From JACCXM01 sp046328335 (lineage in GTDB: Bacteria; Chloroflexota; Chloroflexia; Thermomicrobiales; UBA6265): DNA of 64,000 bases. The notes below the pieces were generated by a model, which searched no databases, was not told where the DNA came from, and saw nothing but the letters and a program-made list of their open reading frames with translations. Positions 1 through 8,802 of the stretch are shown piece by piece. The stretch covers positions 100,570 to 164,569 of the forward strand of contig JAXLWU010000010.1 of assembly GCA_046328335.1 (NCBI GenBank), read 5' to 3'. The translations under genes were made by a program, and so were the position numbers. Each line of letters begins with the position of its first letter. Position 1 is the first letter of the stretch.

Positions 1-1
1 G

Positions 2-667
2 ATGGCGACCGGCAACACGGCCGCGGCGCCGTACATCGCCCCTGATACCGGGCGCGTGGTGCGGCGGACAGGAGCCAACACGCTGGAGGAAGTGGCCACC
101 CACGTCAACTACCCGGTCGCGCTGGGGTTCGGTCCGGACGGCGCGCTCTACGTGGCGGCGCCGGCCCTGGGCAGCATCGATCCCGACGGCTACATCCTGC
201 GGATCGATGTCACCGCCAAAACGCCGATCGACGTGCGCGAGGTCGCCGCAACCGCTGGGGGCCGGCACTTCGATACCGCTCATACCGACTACTTCGGCGG
301 CGTCGAGCCGGCGAAGGAGGAGCCGCACCCGACGGCAACCGCCACGGCTGCACCCGCCGCGGCGGAGAAAACGCCGCGCGCCACGGAGACGGCAACGGAA
401 GAGACGGTTTCTCTCGATGCGGGCGACTTCTACTTCAAGCCGAACGCCGTCACCATTCCGGCCAACACCGCGGTCACCTTCGTGATCAAGAACGTCGCCC
501 AGATTCCGCACAACTTCAGCATCGACGCGCTGAAGGTGGACGTCGCCTTGCCGCCGGGCGAGACGACGCGGACGACGATCACCGCCCCGGCCGGATCGTA
601 CGAGTTCTACTGCAATCTGCCCGGCCACAAGGCGGCGGGGATGTTCGGCACGCTGACGGTGAAGTAA
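2..667 (+). CDS. Propeller protein C-terminus with cupredoxin domain (5' partial)
   Basis: The gene runs in from the left edge, so its start is not visible. The first ~90 residues read as the end of a beta-propeller of the ScyD/ScyE or NHL kind (VALGFGPDGALYVAAPALGS, then LRID). An Ala/Thr/Pro/Glu-rich linker follows (about 105-135). Residues ~136-221 form a plastocyanin-like cupredoxin: His170 in IPHNFS, then Cys204, His209 and Met214 in FYCNLPGHKAAGM, the usual type 1 copper ligand set. It is probably an extracellular or envelope copper protein; whether it carries electrons or stores copper cannot be told. Two other cupredoxins lie in this window (21593 and 45330), and the one at 21593 has a near-identical C-terminal motif. 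Recognition of the cupredoxin is firm; the propeller is less certain because only its end is present. Confidence 0.85.
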   Translation: MATGNTAAAPYIAPDTGRVVRRTGANTLEEVATHVNYPVALGFGPDGALYVAAPALGSIDPDGYILRIDVTAKTPIDVREVAATAGGRHFDTAHTDYFGGVEPAKEEPHPTATATAAPAAAEKTPRATETATEETVSLDAGDFYFKPNAVTIPANTAVTFVIKNVAQIPHNFSIDALKVDVALPPGETTRTTITAPAGSYEFYCNLPGHKAAGMFGTLTVK

Positions 668-674
668 TTCCCTA

Positions 675-702
675 GGCACCGTCACCGGGCGATGACGGTG
701 CC
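675..702 (+). terminator. Hairpin just after the cupredoxin gene
   Basis: A perfect 10-bp inverted repeat, GGCACCGTCA and TGACGGTGCC with an 8-nt loop, starts 8 nt after the stop codon of the upstream gene. There is no T-run after it, so it is a terminator-like or RNA-stabilising hairpin and not a textbook intrinsic terminator. Confidence 0.6.
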
Positions 703-1021
703 GCCCTCACCGCGACTCCGGCGTCTGCCTGGGCAGACGGCTGGTCTCGCCAAACGGGAGGGCGCGCTGCGGGGCGTCAGCCACCGGGGAATCAACACCA
801 TTTCCCGGGCGGGGTAGGGCGTCCGGGACCGGCAATGTCCTGATTGCGAGCGCGGGCGACGCAAGCGTCGCGCCCTACGGAATAGTGGTGTTGGTGGGAT
901 GCGGGGGCTGATCGGGGCCGTCCCTTGAAAATTCCAGCCACGGATTACCCCAGCCGATCTTGGCTATCCTCTCGCGCAACACCGTTCGCTCCTACCGGAA
1001 TTCAGAAAGAGCCCAGTATCC
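703..1021. other. Gene-free stretch with a GGGCGACGCAAGCGTCGC repeat
   Basis: No credible gene is seen. At about 853-880 is the motif GGGCGACGCAAGCGTCGCGC followed by CCTACG. The same motif recurs with small changes at about 12468-12495, and in the opposite orientation at about 12502-12530, so it is a third, short dispersed repeat in this genome. The core is partly palindromic (GCGACGC-AA-GCGTCGC). Confidence 0.5.
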
Positions 1022-1030
1022 GTGACTCCA

Positions 1031-2686
1031 ATGCCTTCTCCCCCTTTTCCCCCTGAGGCGCAGCCGGCACCCCCTGAGCGCAGCGGCGCCCCCTCGCTTG
1101 TCTTCCGCAACGGCACCGTGCTCACCATCGACGAGCGGCAGCCGACCGCGGAAGCGGTGGCGGTGCTCGGCAATCGCATCGTGCGCGTTGGCTCGAACGA
1201 TGAGGTAGGGGAGGAGATCCGGTCGGGGACGCGGGTGGTCGACCTGGGAGGGCGGACCCTCCTCCCCGGCTTCAACGACAACCATACCCACCCCATCTCG
1301 TTCGGCATCGGGCTCGGGCTGATCGATGCCCGCCCGGCGGCGATCCCGACCCTGGCCGGTTTGCAGGAGGCCTTCCGCGCCGCCGCGGTGATTCCCGGCA
1401 ATGGCCGGGGCGACTGGTTGCTGGCCCGTGGCTACGACGACAGCCGCCTCGATGTGGGCCGTCACCCCACCCGGCACGACCTCGACGCCGCCACCGGTGG
1501 GCGACCGGCGCTGCTGACCCGCACCTGTGGCCATCTCGCCGTCGCCAATTCCGCGGCGCTGGCGCTAGCCGAGGTGACCCGCGACACTCCCGATCCGGTG
1601 GGGGGCCAGATCGACCGCGACGAGCATGGCGAGCCGACCGGCATGCTGCGCGAGACGGCGATCCGGCTCGTTCAGGATCACGTCCCGCGCACCACCCGCG
1701 CCCAGATGAAGGACGCTCTCCGTGCGGCGGGGAAGCGCTTCCTCGCCCACGGCATCACCAGCGTGGGGGAGGCTTCCATCCGCACCTCGGACGAGTTCGC
1801 CGCCTATCAGGAATTGGCGGCTGCCGGCGAGTTGCCGGTGCGCGTCTACACCATGATGCTGATCGATGACACCCTGGATGCCCTCGCCGCGCTCGGGATG
1901 CGCACCGGCTGGGGGGACCACTGGTTGCGCATCGGTCCCGCCAAACTCTTCCAGGACGGCTCCGGCGGCGGCCGCACCGCGGCGATGAGCGTCGACTACG
2001 TCAACGACCCCGGCAACCGCGGCATCACCATCTACAGCCAGGAGGAATTGAACGAGCGCTTCGGCCGCGCCCACGCCGCCGGGTTCCAACTCGCCGCCCA
2101 CGCCATCGGCGACCGCGCCATCACCATGATCCTCGATGCCTACGAAGCGGCGCTCAATGCCGCGCCGAAGGCGGATCACCGCTTCCGCATCGAGCACTGC
2201 GGGATGTGCACCCCGGAGATCATCGACCGCCTGGCGCGGCTGGCGATGATCGCGGTGCCACAGCCGAACTTCATCCACGAACTGGGCGATTCCTACCTGC
2301 GGAATTTCACGCCGGAGCAGATCGCCCTCGCCTACCCGAACCGGACCTGGTTCGACCGCGGCATCGTCGCCGTCGGCTCCTCCGATGTGCCGGTGGTCGA
2401 TTGCGACGTGCGGACCAATCTCCGCTCGGCGGTGACCCGTCTCACCGTGACTGGGCAGCGGATGGCCGCGGAGCAGGGGGTTACCATCGCGGAAGCGCTG
2501 CGCATGTTCACCTTACACGGTGCCTACGCCTCCTTCGCGGAGCGAGACAAGGGGACGATCACCCCCGGCAAACTCGCCGACCTCGTCGTCCTCTCCGGCG
2601 ATCCCCGCGCCATTCCCGCGGAGGACCTCCCCTCGCTGGCGGTGGAGATGACGGTCATCGACGGGCAGATTGCGTACGAGGCATAG
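1031..2686 (+). CDS. Amidohydrolase family protein (YtcJ/DUF1485-like, metal-dependent)
   Basis: A 551-residue protein of the amidohydrolase superfamily, most like the YtcJ group of predicted N-substituted-amide hydrolases. The N-terminal part has the small beta domain (FRNGTVLTIDERQPTA) and the metal-binding DNHTHP signature at the start of the TIM barrel. Further on are HAIGDRA and FRIEHC, with the expected metal-binding histidines, and GSSDVPV with the catalytic/metal Asp. The C-terminus returns to the small domain (GTITPGKLADLVVLSGDP). Length is normal for the family. An in-frame GTG at 1022 would add three residues; ATG at 1031 is preferred only because it is ATG, as neither has a strong ribosome site. 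Substrate is unknown. It stands alone, with no co-oriented gene close downstream except the Cys-rich gene 180 bp later. Confidence 0.9.
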   Translation: MPSPPFPPEAQPAPPERSGAPSLVFRNGTVLTIDERQPTAEAVAVLGNRIVRVGSNDEVGEEIRSGTRVVDLGGRTLLPGFNDNHTHPISFGIGLGLIDARPAAIPTLAGLQEAFRAAAVIPGNGRGDWLLARGYDDSRLDVGRHPTRHDLDAATGGRPALLTRTCGHLAVANSAALALAEVTRDTPDPVGGQIDRDEHGEPTGMLRETAIRLVQDHVPRTTRAQMKDALRAAGKRFLAHGITSVGEASIRTSDEFAAYQELAAAGELPVRVYTMMLIDDTLDALAALGMRTGWGDHWLRIGPAKLFQDGSGGGRTAAMSVDYVNDPGNRGITIYSQEELNERFGRAHAAGFQLAAHAIGDRAITMILDAYEAALNAAPKADHRFRIEHCGMCTPEIIDRLARLAMIAVPQPNFIHELGDSYLRNFTPEQIALAYPNRTWFDRGIVAVGSSDVPVVDCDVRTNLRSAVTRLTVTGQRMAAEQGVTIAEALRMFTLHGAYASFAERDKGTITPGKLADLVVLSGDPRAIPAEDLPSLAVEMTVIDGQIAYEA

Positions 2687-2865
2687 CGAGTCTGCCTGCC
2701 AAGTGGCCAGCCGCCTCCTCCTAGCTTTGCACGCTGCCGCTGGCGTCACATCCGCCCCGACCTGTTCAAATACGGGTATTGATCGGCGAGTGGTTGTAGC
2801 ATACGCTTCCTGAGAAGCCTCGATCACTCCGCGTCGGGCACAAGCGATAGACTCCGGGAGGCGAC

Positions 2866-5145
2866 ATGGATCCGACCGCGTTCGACCGGTTTGCACGATC
2901 TGTCGCGCGATCGACCTCCCGGCGCACCGCGCTCGGGGCACTCCTGGGCGGACTGCTGGCAGCATTGCCGCCGGGCTCTGACAGCGAAGGCAAGAGCAAG
3001 CAGGGGAAAACGCGCAAGCGAGGCGCCGCCGACCATAGCGGCGGCGCCAGTCGCGATGGCAAGGATTCGCGACCGAACCGCAAGAAATCCGCTCACCACG
3101 GCCGCGGGGCTAGCGCGGAAGTGGCGACGAATTGCTGCGGCGCCAAAGCGTGCGCGCCGCCAGCCGCGCAAAGCGACCGCGCCAGTTGCACCTTCGCCGG
3201 GCAGACCTTCACCAATCTGCGCGCCGAGGGGACGAACGCCAGCAAGATCGATGGTCAGAAGATGATCGTGGCTGGCGGGAACTGGCGCCGGGTCAATTTC
3301 TCGGACGCCTGCTTGCAGGGAGCGGTCTTCACCAATCAGGTCGACATTCGTTCGGCCTCTTTCCGCGATGCCTGTCTGGTTGACGCCGACCTGAGCGGCG
3401 CGATCGTCGACACATCGGTCGATTTCGGCAACGCCGTCCTCTGCCGCACCAAACTGCCGGCCAACGTCAGTCTCAGTCCCAATCGCGACTGTGGCCATGG
3501 CACCGCCTGCTGCGCGACGTGCGACGCTCAGCATCCCTGCCCGAGCGGGCAGCGCTGCTGCAACGGCGCCTGCGTCAGCGGCGATTGCTGTACGCGAGCC
3601 GACTGCACCGATCCCACCAAGCCGATCTGTCGCAACAACGTCTGCCGCCCGTGTACCCAGGGGAGCCAGTGTCCTGGCGGCATCTGCTGCAACGGGGTCT
3701 GTTGTCAGAACGGAGAGTCCTGCACCAACGACAGCTGCTCCCGGTGCTCTACCGAGACCTGCGGCAACGGATGCTGCGATCCGCAGCAAGGTTGTGTTTC
3801 GCCGCCAACGAACAGTTTCTGCGGGACGGGTGGCACTCGTTGCGCCACATGCGGCGGGATCACGCCAATCTGCAACAATGGCCAGTGCGTGGGCTGCGCG
3901 CAGAACAACCAGTGCAATCAGAATCAGTGTGAAATCTGCCGGGGTGGGCAATGCATCGTGCAGTGCGAGGGCGCCACTCCGGTCTGCAATGGCAGCGGGG
4001 CGTGCGTGCAATGTGTGCGCAATTCCGACTGCAACCAGAATGGTTGCGAGCGCTGCGATACCCAGACGAACACTTGTGTCTCGGCATGCAACGGCGAGAC
4101 CCCGGTCTGTAACGGCAGCGGGACGTGCATCTGCAGCGAGACCAGTTGCCAGGCCGGCTGTTGCAACGGCACGGTCTGCAAGCCGGGCGATACGAATCAG
4201 GCGTGCGGGTCCGGCGGCGTCTGTGCCGTCTGTAACACGAACCAGTGCCAGCGGTGTGATCAGGGAACGTGTGTTGGCTGCGATTCCAATCAGTGCCAGA
4301 CGTGCACTGGCGGTCGCTGCGCGTCACGCTGCAATGCGAGCCAATGCCAGATCTGTGATGGCGAGGGAAGTTGCATCTCCACCTGTCAGAATGGGGAGAC
4401 GTGCCTCGGACAGGGTCAGTGTTGCCCACCTCCCAATGTGTGCAACGGCTCCTGCTGTCCGGTCGATCAGACCTGTGTCGGTGGGCAGTGCTGCCCATTC
4501 GCCAATGCATGCAATGGTGTCTGCTGTCCCTCTGGGGAAACCTGCGTCTCCGGGCAGTGTTGCCCATTCGCCAATATGTGCAACGGCGTCTGCTGTCCCG
4601 ACGGGGCGCCCTGCATCGGAGGTCAATGCTGCCCGAATTCCCGGGTTTGCGGCGGCGGGGTCTGCTGTCCCGAGGGCCAGACCTGCCTCGGCAGCCAATG
4701 CTGCGCCCCAGCCAACATCTGCGGTCCTACCTGTCTTGCATCGCCATGTGATATCTCGCGGTGCGAAACCTGCAATCCGTCCACCGGCACCTGTGAGGTG
4801 TGCGGCGGGCCAGGCAATTGTCTGGTGTGCAATAACGGCACCTGCTTCTCGACCTGCGCCGTCGGCCAGATTTGCGAATTCGGGCAGTGCGTCTGCAATG
4901 AAACGAGTTGCCCGAACGGCGCCTGTTTTGGCAACACCTGCTGTCCGAGCGACAGGATCTGCGGCTCCACTTGTCTCCCGTTTCCGTGCAATATCCTGCA
5001 ATGCCAGACCTGCAATCCAACGACCGGGAGTTGTGAAGTCTGCGGCGGCCCGGGCAACTGCCTGGTCTGTCTCAACAGCACCTGCTTCTCGACCTGCCCG
5101 CCTGGCACGACCTGTAACGGGAACGATCAATGCATCTCCCCCTGA
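2866..5145 (+). CDS. Giant cysteine-rich exported protein with pentapeptide-like segment
   Basis: A 759-residue protein opening with the leader shared by seven other loci here (MDPTAFDRFARSVARSTSRR, then a hydrophobic stretch ~25-38), which looks like a twin-arginine-type export signal. Residues ~45-85 are basic and Gly/Ser-rich. About residues 105-195 contain pentapeptide-like runs (ANLxx/ADLSG style). From ~205 to the end the protein is a long chain of Cys-rich units such as CNGVCCPSGETCVSGQCC, with about 130 Cys in total. Two ~60-residue units near the C-terminus (ICGPTCLASPC... and ICGSTCLPFPC..., each with EVCGGPGNCLVC) are clear duplicates. It is probably an extracellular disulfide-bonded filament or surface protein; no enzymatic motif is visible. 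Start: ATG with GGGAGGCGAC upstream. Function unknown. Confidence 0.85.
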   Translation: MDPTAFDRFARSVARSTSRRTALGALLGGLLAALPPGSDSEGKSKQGKTRKRGAADHSGGASRDGKDSRPNRKKSAHHGRGASAEVATNCCGAKACAPPAAQSDRASCTFAGQTFTNLRAEGTNASKIDGQKMIVAGGNWRRVNFSDACLQGAVFTNQVDIRSASFRDACLVDADLSGAIVDTSVDFGNAVLCRTKLPANVSLSPNRDCGHGTACCATCDAQHPCPSGQRCCNGACVSGDCCTRADCTDPTKPICRNNVCRPCTQGSQCPGGICCNGVCCQNGESCTNDSCSRCSTETCGNGCCDPQQGCVSPPTNSFCGTGGTRCATCGGITPICNNGQCVGCAQNNQCNQNQCEICRGGQCIVQCEGATPVCNGSGACVQCVRNSDCNQNGCERCDTQTNTCVSACNGETPVCNGSGTCICSETSCQAGCCNGTVCKPGDTNQACGSGGVCAVCNTNQCQRCDQGTCVGCDSNQCQTCTGGRCASRCNASQCQICDGEGSCISTCQNGETCLGQGQCCPPPNVCNGSCCPVDQTCVGGQCCPFANACNGVCCPSGETCVSGQCCPFANMCNGVCCPDGAPCIGGQCCPNSRVCGGGVCCPEGQTCLGSQCCAPANICGPTCLASPCDISRCETCNPSTGTCEVCGGPGNCLVCNNGTCFSTCAVGQICEFGQCVCNETSCPNGACFGNTCCPSDRICGSTCLPFPCNILQCQTCNPTTGSCEVCGGPGNCLVCLNSTCFSTCPPGTTCNGNDQCISP

Positions 5146-5343
5146 TAGAACTCGTCGTGTGACTCCCGCGAATTGAGCAAGAAGCGGTCAAGCGGCTCGG
5201 GATTGATGGGGAGAGTGGAAGGCTCGAGGGGCCGGAGATGCGTGCCGGCGTAGTCGCTGATCTCCCCTTTGACAGCGGTATGCTCACCCGGCCGTTCTCG
5301 AACGTTATCCGAAATCGGGCATAGGGCAGCGCGCCTTCGAGGA

Positions 5344-5658
5344 TCATCGCGATGCCAGGTTGCGCGACGACGATTGCGCCGTGAGGATCGCCATGCTCCG
5401 CCCCAACGGGCGGATCGGGACAACAAAGATCGGTAGCTCTTCGTCGACCTGGAAATCCACGAGGCGATCCAGGAACACGCTGACAACCTCGGTCATATCG
5501 TCCACGTCGACGGTGGCTGTCAGATAGACGCCCTCCGGGTCATCTCCTTCGCTCACCGAGAACGTTGCTTCCGGGTAGCGACTGATGATCAATGCCTGGA
5601 GCTCGGCGACAGCTTCGTCGATTCTCGACGCGGCAGGACCGCCATGTTCGATGATCAT
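5344..5658 (-). CDS. Conserved small partner protein of HEPN gene
   Basis: A 104-residue acidic protein with the look of a real family: RYPEATFSVSEGDDPEGVYL, ATVDVDDMTEVVSVFLDRLV, then DEELPIFVVPIRPL. I recall this type as a companion of HEPN-domain genes in cyanobacteria and Chloroflexota, but cannot name a family. Its ATG overlaps the TGA of the upstream HEPN gene by four bases (ATGA at 5655-5658), so the two are translationally coupled. It lacks the GSxxxG...D nucleotidyltransferase motif of a classic MNT antitoxin. It may neutralise or assist the HEPN protein; that is inference. The last few residues (SSSRNLASR) may reflect a late frameshift, since protein-like sequence continues out of frame to about 5150. 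Confidence 0.75.
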   Translation of the reverse strand: MIIEHGGPAASRIDEAVAELQALIISRYPEATFSVSEGDDPEGVYLTATVDVDDMTEVVSVFLDRLVDFQVDEELPIFVVPIRPLGRSMAILTAQSSSRNLASR

Positions 5659-6050
5659 CGTTCATCTCCTACAGACTGCTCGATGGCGGCAACGAAGACC
5701 TGACATTGGCGCAAGCCGCTAAACGCTTCGAACTCGGTTAGAGGATCCGTGCTGTAGTCGGTGCGATTTCGCAGGACTTGAAGATCGGTGAGTGTTCTGC
5801 GGAGCGCATCGGGATACAGCTGCAATCGGTTGATGAGGCGCCCCGAAAACGCCGCGTGGACGAACGTGTGCTTCCATCGATCACCAGACGATTGAATGCC
5901 CTGGTGCAGCAATGCGGCGATAGCTGCTTGAAAACAGGCGTAGTAGCAGCGGTTCGCGCAACTATTGTAGCGGTGGGCCGCGAAATCGATCTCTGCTGAT
6001 CGCAAACTCTCCCGCGCCTTGGCCAGATAGATAGCCTCATCGTTACGCAT
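5655..6050 (-). CDS. HEPN domain protein
   Basis: A 131-residue all-alpha protein matching the HEPN fold. It begins YLAKARESLRSAEIDFAAHR, followed by CANRCYYACFQAAIAALLHQ (helix 2 with the conserved YYACF), then a His-containing segment HTFVHAAFSGRL and finally VLRNRTDYST. HEPN domains occur as RNA-cleaving toxins (RxxxxH motif) or as nucleic-acid-binding adaptors. Here the C-terminal motif is the R-x-x-x-D-Y variant and not a clean RX4-6H, so nuclease activity is not assured. It is first in a two-gene operon with the 5344 gene. A toxin-antitoxin or phage-response role is plausible but unproven. Confidence 0.85.
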   Translation of the reverse strand: MRNDEAIYLAKARESLRSAEIDFAAHRYNSCANRCYYACFQAAIAALLHQGIQSSGDRWKHTFVHAAFSGRLINRLQLYPDALRRTLTDLQVLRNRTDYSTDPLTEFEAFSGLRQCQVFVAAIEQSVGDER

Positions 6051-6130
6051 CGCCGCAGTCCATCAGCAGTGCTCGTCTTCCTGGTGCAAGAATTGCGTGA
6101 ACGCGCTCGTTGAGTCGGAGAGGGGAATGC

Positions 6131-7105
6131 ATGGCGGTGAAATTCGGGGTGTTCGTGCCGCAGGGGTGGCGGCTGGATCTGACCGAGATCGCGGACCCGG
6201 TGGCCCAGTTCGAGGCGATGACGGCGGTCGCCAACGTGGTTGATGCCGATCCGGCCTGGGATGCGATCTGGATCTACGATCACTTTCACACCGTGCCCCG
6301 GCCGGAACTGGAAACCACCTTCGAATGCTGGACGATCACCGCCACCCTCGCCCGCGATACGAAACGGGTGCGCATCGGGCAGATGGTCGGCTGCAACGGC
6401 TACCGCAATCCCGCCCTGCTCGCCAAGATGATCTCCACCATCGACGTCGCCAGTCACGGCCGGCTCAACGCCGGCATCGGCGCCGGGTGGTACGAGGAGG
6501 AGTGGCGGGCGTACGGCTACGGCTTTCCCGACATCCCGGAGCGGATGCGCATGTTCCGCGAGGGGGTCGAGATACTGCACAAGATGTGGACGGAGGAGTA
6601 TCCCGCATTCTCCGGCCGCTACTACACCATCAATCGCCCGATCAACGAACCGAAAGGGGTGCAGAAGCCCCATCCACCCCTCTGGATCGGTGGCGGCGGG
6701 GAGCAGGTGACCTTGAAACTGGTGGCGCAGTATGGCGACGCCTGCAACGTCGGCGGCGGCAACCCGGAAACGATCCGGCAGAAATTGGAAATCCTGCGAC
6801 GTCACTGCGATGCGGTCGGCCGCGACTACGACAGCATCATCAAGTCGACGAGCATCAACCTCCTCCTGCTCGAACGCGATACCGACTACGAGGTGGCGAG
6901 CGCCCCGGTGCGGGCCACGCTGGCGATGTCGCACGAGGAGTTCTCGCAGGCGTTCTGGGTCGGCGGGTCAGACGAGATCGCGGCGCGGTTGCAGCCGGTG
7001 ATCGACGCCGGGATCGACTACGTCATCTTCTACATGCCGCGTCTCGCCTACGATCAGCGCCCGCTGCACCAGTTCGCCGCGGAGATCGCTCCCCGCTTTG
7101 CTTGA
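6131..7105 (+). CDS. LLM class flavin-dependent oxidoreductase (F420-type)
   Basis: A 324-residue luciferase-like monooxygenase family protein. The N-terminus MAVKFGVFVPQGW begins the TIM barrel. IRIG-type strands follow (KRVRIGQMVGCNGYRNPALL), then the typical ISTIDVASHGRLNAGIGAGW signature of F420-dependent members (TIGR03560-like) and PLWIGGGGEQVTLKLVAQYG. It probably reduces or oxidises an unknown small molecule with F420 or FMN. ATG at 6131 is chosen because GAGAGGGG lies 5 nt upstream; an in-frame GTG at 6110 gives a 7-residue longer form. It is a single gene. A degraded C-terminal piece of another LLM protein lies at 33180-33450. Confidence 0.92.
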   Translation: MAVKFGVFVPQGWRLDLTEIADPVAQFEAMTAVANVVDADPAWDAIWIYDHFHTVPRPELETTFECWTITATLARDTKRVRIGQMVGCNGYRNPALLAKMISTIDVASHGRLNAGIGAGWYEEEWRAYGYGFPDIPERMRMFREGVEILHKMWTEEYPAFSGRYYTINRPINEPKGVQKPHPPLWIGGGGEQVTLKLVAQYGDACNVGGGNPETIRQKLEILRRHCDAVGRDYDSIIKSTSINLLLLERDTDYEVASAPVRATLAMSHEEFSQAFWVGGSDEIAARLQPVIDAGIDYVIFYMPRLAYDQRPLHQFAAEIAPRFA

Positions 7106-7316
7106 ACGGGTGGCCACAGGACGCCAGCGTCGCTTCCACCCGAGACCACACACCTTGAGTCGCACAATGTTGAGGTCGAATTCGAGCACAACTTTCGGAA
7201 CTGGTCGTCGTCTCGCTCACAGAGAACGACGAAACTCCTTCGCGCGGTCGCGGCGACGATGCCGTCCGTACCCGCGAGAAGTCATGCGAAGGCGATCGTT
7301 GTACTGTCAACCACGG

Positions 7317-7865
7317 CTACCGGCAGCGACCGCAGAGGCACTGACCGCTGCAATCGTGATCGCTGACGCAGGGATCGCCAAAGACCGACGGAAGACACAT
7401 GCACGCCGACTCAAATGTGGTGTCGCACATGATCTCACCGCTGCAACACGCGCCCGCGTGTCCACTGCAATCAGACTGTTGCGAACAGCTGACGGGCACG
7501 ATTTCACCGCGAGGAACGCAACTGCGATACTTGGGACAGACCCCCTGGCAGCACCGCAACTGATAGAGGCCACCGATGTTGTCGCACGGTGTGCCGTCAG
7601 GCCGGTTACGGCAATCGAGCGGTGATCCAGAACCGGGCGCGCGGTTGTTCCTGGCGTGATCCTTGCGTTTCCCCTTGCGATTGTCATGATCGTGGCGGTT
7701 GCGCACCCGGCGCCGGTGATGCAGACCGGCCGTCGCCTCGTCCTCGTCGGCGAGTGCAAGACCGGTGACGATTGCCGCCAACGCCGCGAATTGACGCATG
7801 GCGACACGGCGTGGACTGAGCCGCGAAAGGGATTTCGTTAGTTGATCGAACTCGCCAGCGTCCAT
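7317..7865 (-). CDS. Cys-rich exported protein, leader family
   Basis: A 182-residue protein with the family leader (MDAGEFDQLTKSLSRLSPRR followed by a hydrophobic stretch to about residue 40). A basic, His/Arg/Asn-rich linker follows (about 48-80), then a C-terminal domain with about 20 cysteines (for example CCQGVCPKYRSCV, CSGEIMCDT, DHDCSGQCLCGRC). It is probably exported and disulfide-bonded, with unknown role. ATG at 7865 has GAGGAAC upstream. Its coding strand is opposite to the LLM gene, with about 210 bp between them in which nothing was recognised. Confidence 0.85.
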   Translation of the reverse strand: MDAGEFDQLTKSLSRLSPRRVAMRQFAALAAIVTGLALADEDEATAGLHHRRRVRNRHDHDNRKGKRKDHARNNRAPGSGSPLDCRNRPDGTPCDNIGGLYQLRCCQGVCPKYRSCVPRGEIVPVSCSQQSDCSGHAGACCSGEIMCDTTFESACMCLPSVFGDPCVSDHDCSGQCLCGRCR

Positions 7866-8001
7866 GCCAATCGTTCCTCATAGCTCGCACAACTGTTGGC
7901 ATCACCCGCTGGAGCGGAGGATGGGGGTGTTGCACCAGGCGTGCTGCTCGGTCGGCGCAGGCCGGGGCCGATCGTTCACGTCCGCGGACGAGTGTAACAT
8001 G

Positions 8002-8481
8002 TCAAGGTGTGAGTGGCTTCTCGAAGAGCATCATTCGCTCGCCGCCGGCTGCGATCTCGCCGCGCGATACGAACCCAAGGCGCTCGTAATACGCCCAGAG
8101 CGCGGGATTAGTGGCGACGCAATCGAGACGCAGCCGGGAGCGGCCTTCGCGCTTCGCCTGCTCGCCGATCCACGCCAGCAGCGCTGCCCCAATGCCCTGG
8201 CCGGCGCATTTCCGCGCTACCGCCAGGGAGTGGACGTAGAGAGCGTCGTCCTGCGCCGGATCGGTCCACAATTGGGGATCGCGCTGCAGTACACGGACCA
8301 CGGCGACAATCTCTCCTTCATGCCGCGCAACGAGGAATTCACCCGCCGCATGGCGGGCCGCGATCCACTCTCCCGGGAAAGGGCGCGGCCACTGTGGGAT
8401 GCCGCGTGATGCCAGCCATGCCTGGGCGCCATGCAGGATCGCCTGGATCGCTGGAAGATCGTCCGGCCCGGCGGCCGTCAC
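8002..8481 (-). CDS. GNAT family N-acetyltransferase
   Basis: A protein of about 160 residues with the GNAT fold: LPAIQAILHGAQAWLASRGI (helix 1), FLVARHEGEIVAVVRV (strands 2-3), LYVHSLAVARKCAGQGIGAA (the acetyl-CoA-binding motif A, V-x-x-x-x-R/K-x-x-G-x-G) and LRLDCVATNPALWAYYERLG (motif B). The closest look is to GNATs annotated as acting on unknown amines. The reading frame is open far upstream, so the start is uncertain: GTG at 8481 gives a protein that begins right at the domain, while an ATG at 8640 would add 53 residues of unlikely composition lying in a dispersed repeat. Confidence 0.85.
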   Translation of the reverse strand: MTAAGPDDLPAIQAILHGAQAWLASRGIPQWPRPFPGEWIAARHAAGEFLVARHEGEIVAVVRVLQRDPQLWTDPAQDDALYVHSLAVARKCAGQGIGAALLAWIGEQAKREGRSRLRLDCVATNPALWAYYERLGFVSRGEIAAGGERMMLFEKPLTP

Positions 8482-8659
8482 CGTGAGCGACGGCGCGTTG
8501 GCTGGTGATCGTGGCTTCTGGTGGTCGATGGCGGCGGCTCCAGTCGCGGCGCGAACCCGGCCAATGAACCATACTGCAGCCGTGAAATCACCAGGTCGGA
8601 CAAGCGATGGTCTGCACTTACTGTCACGTGCAGACGTCATGTCATACAGACACGAGCCA

Positions 8660-8748
8660 CGTGTGTCGTCCCGACAAAGGAGGGACCTCGGCGTTGCTAC
8701 CAGCCGTGCCGAACGACGAGATTCCTCGTTCCTCGGAATGTCCCAAAT
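8660..8748 (+). repeat. R2 dispersed repeat, copy a
   Basis: First of six copies of a roughly 90-bp intergenic repeat. Conserved ends are GTCGTCCCGACnnAGGnGGG-ACCTCGGCG and CGACGAGATTCCTCG...CTCGGAATG. This copy lies between the acetyltransferase and the secreted protein at 8803, in forward orientation. The other copies are at about 14019, 24366, 42633, 43986 and 63319. Confidence 0.7.
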
Positions 8749-8802
8749 TTTGAACACTTCGAGAAATGGCCCCCAACCAGATTCACCTACCGGGAGGAAC
8801 GC

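Noticed and set aside
2824..4011. A 395-codon minus-strand frame opposite the Cys-rich giant gene
   Set aside because: The Cys-codon-rich plus strand yields Ala/Arg-rich antisense frames by chance; the plus strand has leader, repeats and ribosome site.
5127..5486. A minus-strand frame whose end (GEISDYAGTHLRPLEPSTLP...) looks protein-like
   Set aside because: Its first half is antisense to the HEPN partner's own frame register and there is no start for the plausible part. It may be a frameshifted tail of the partner or a relic, too weak to annotate.
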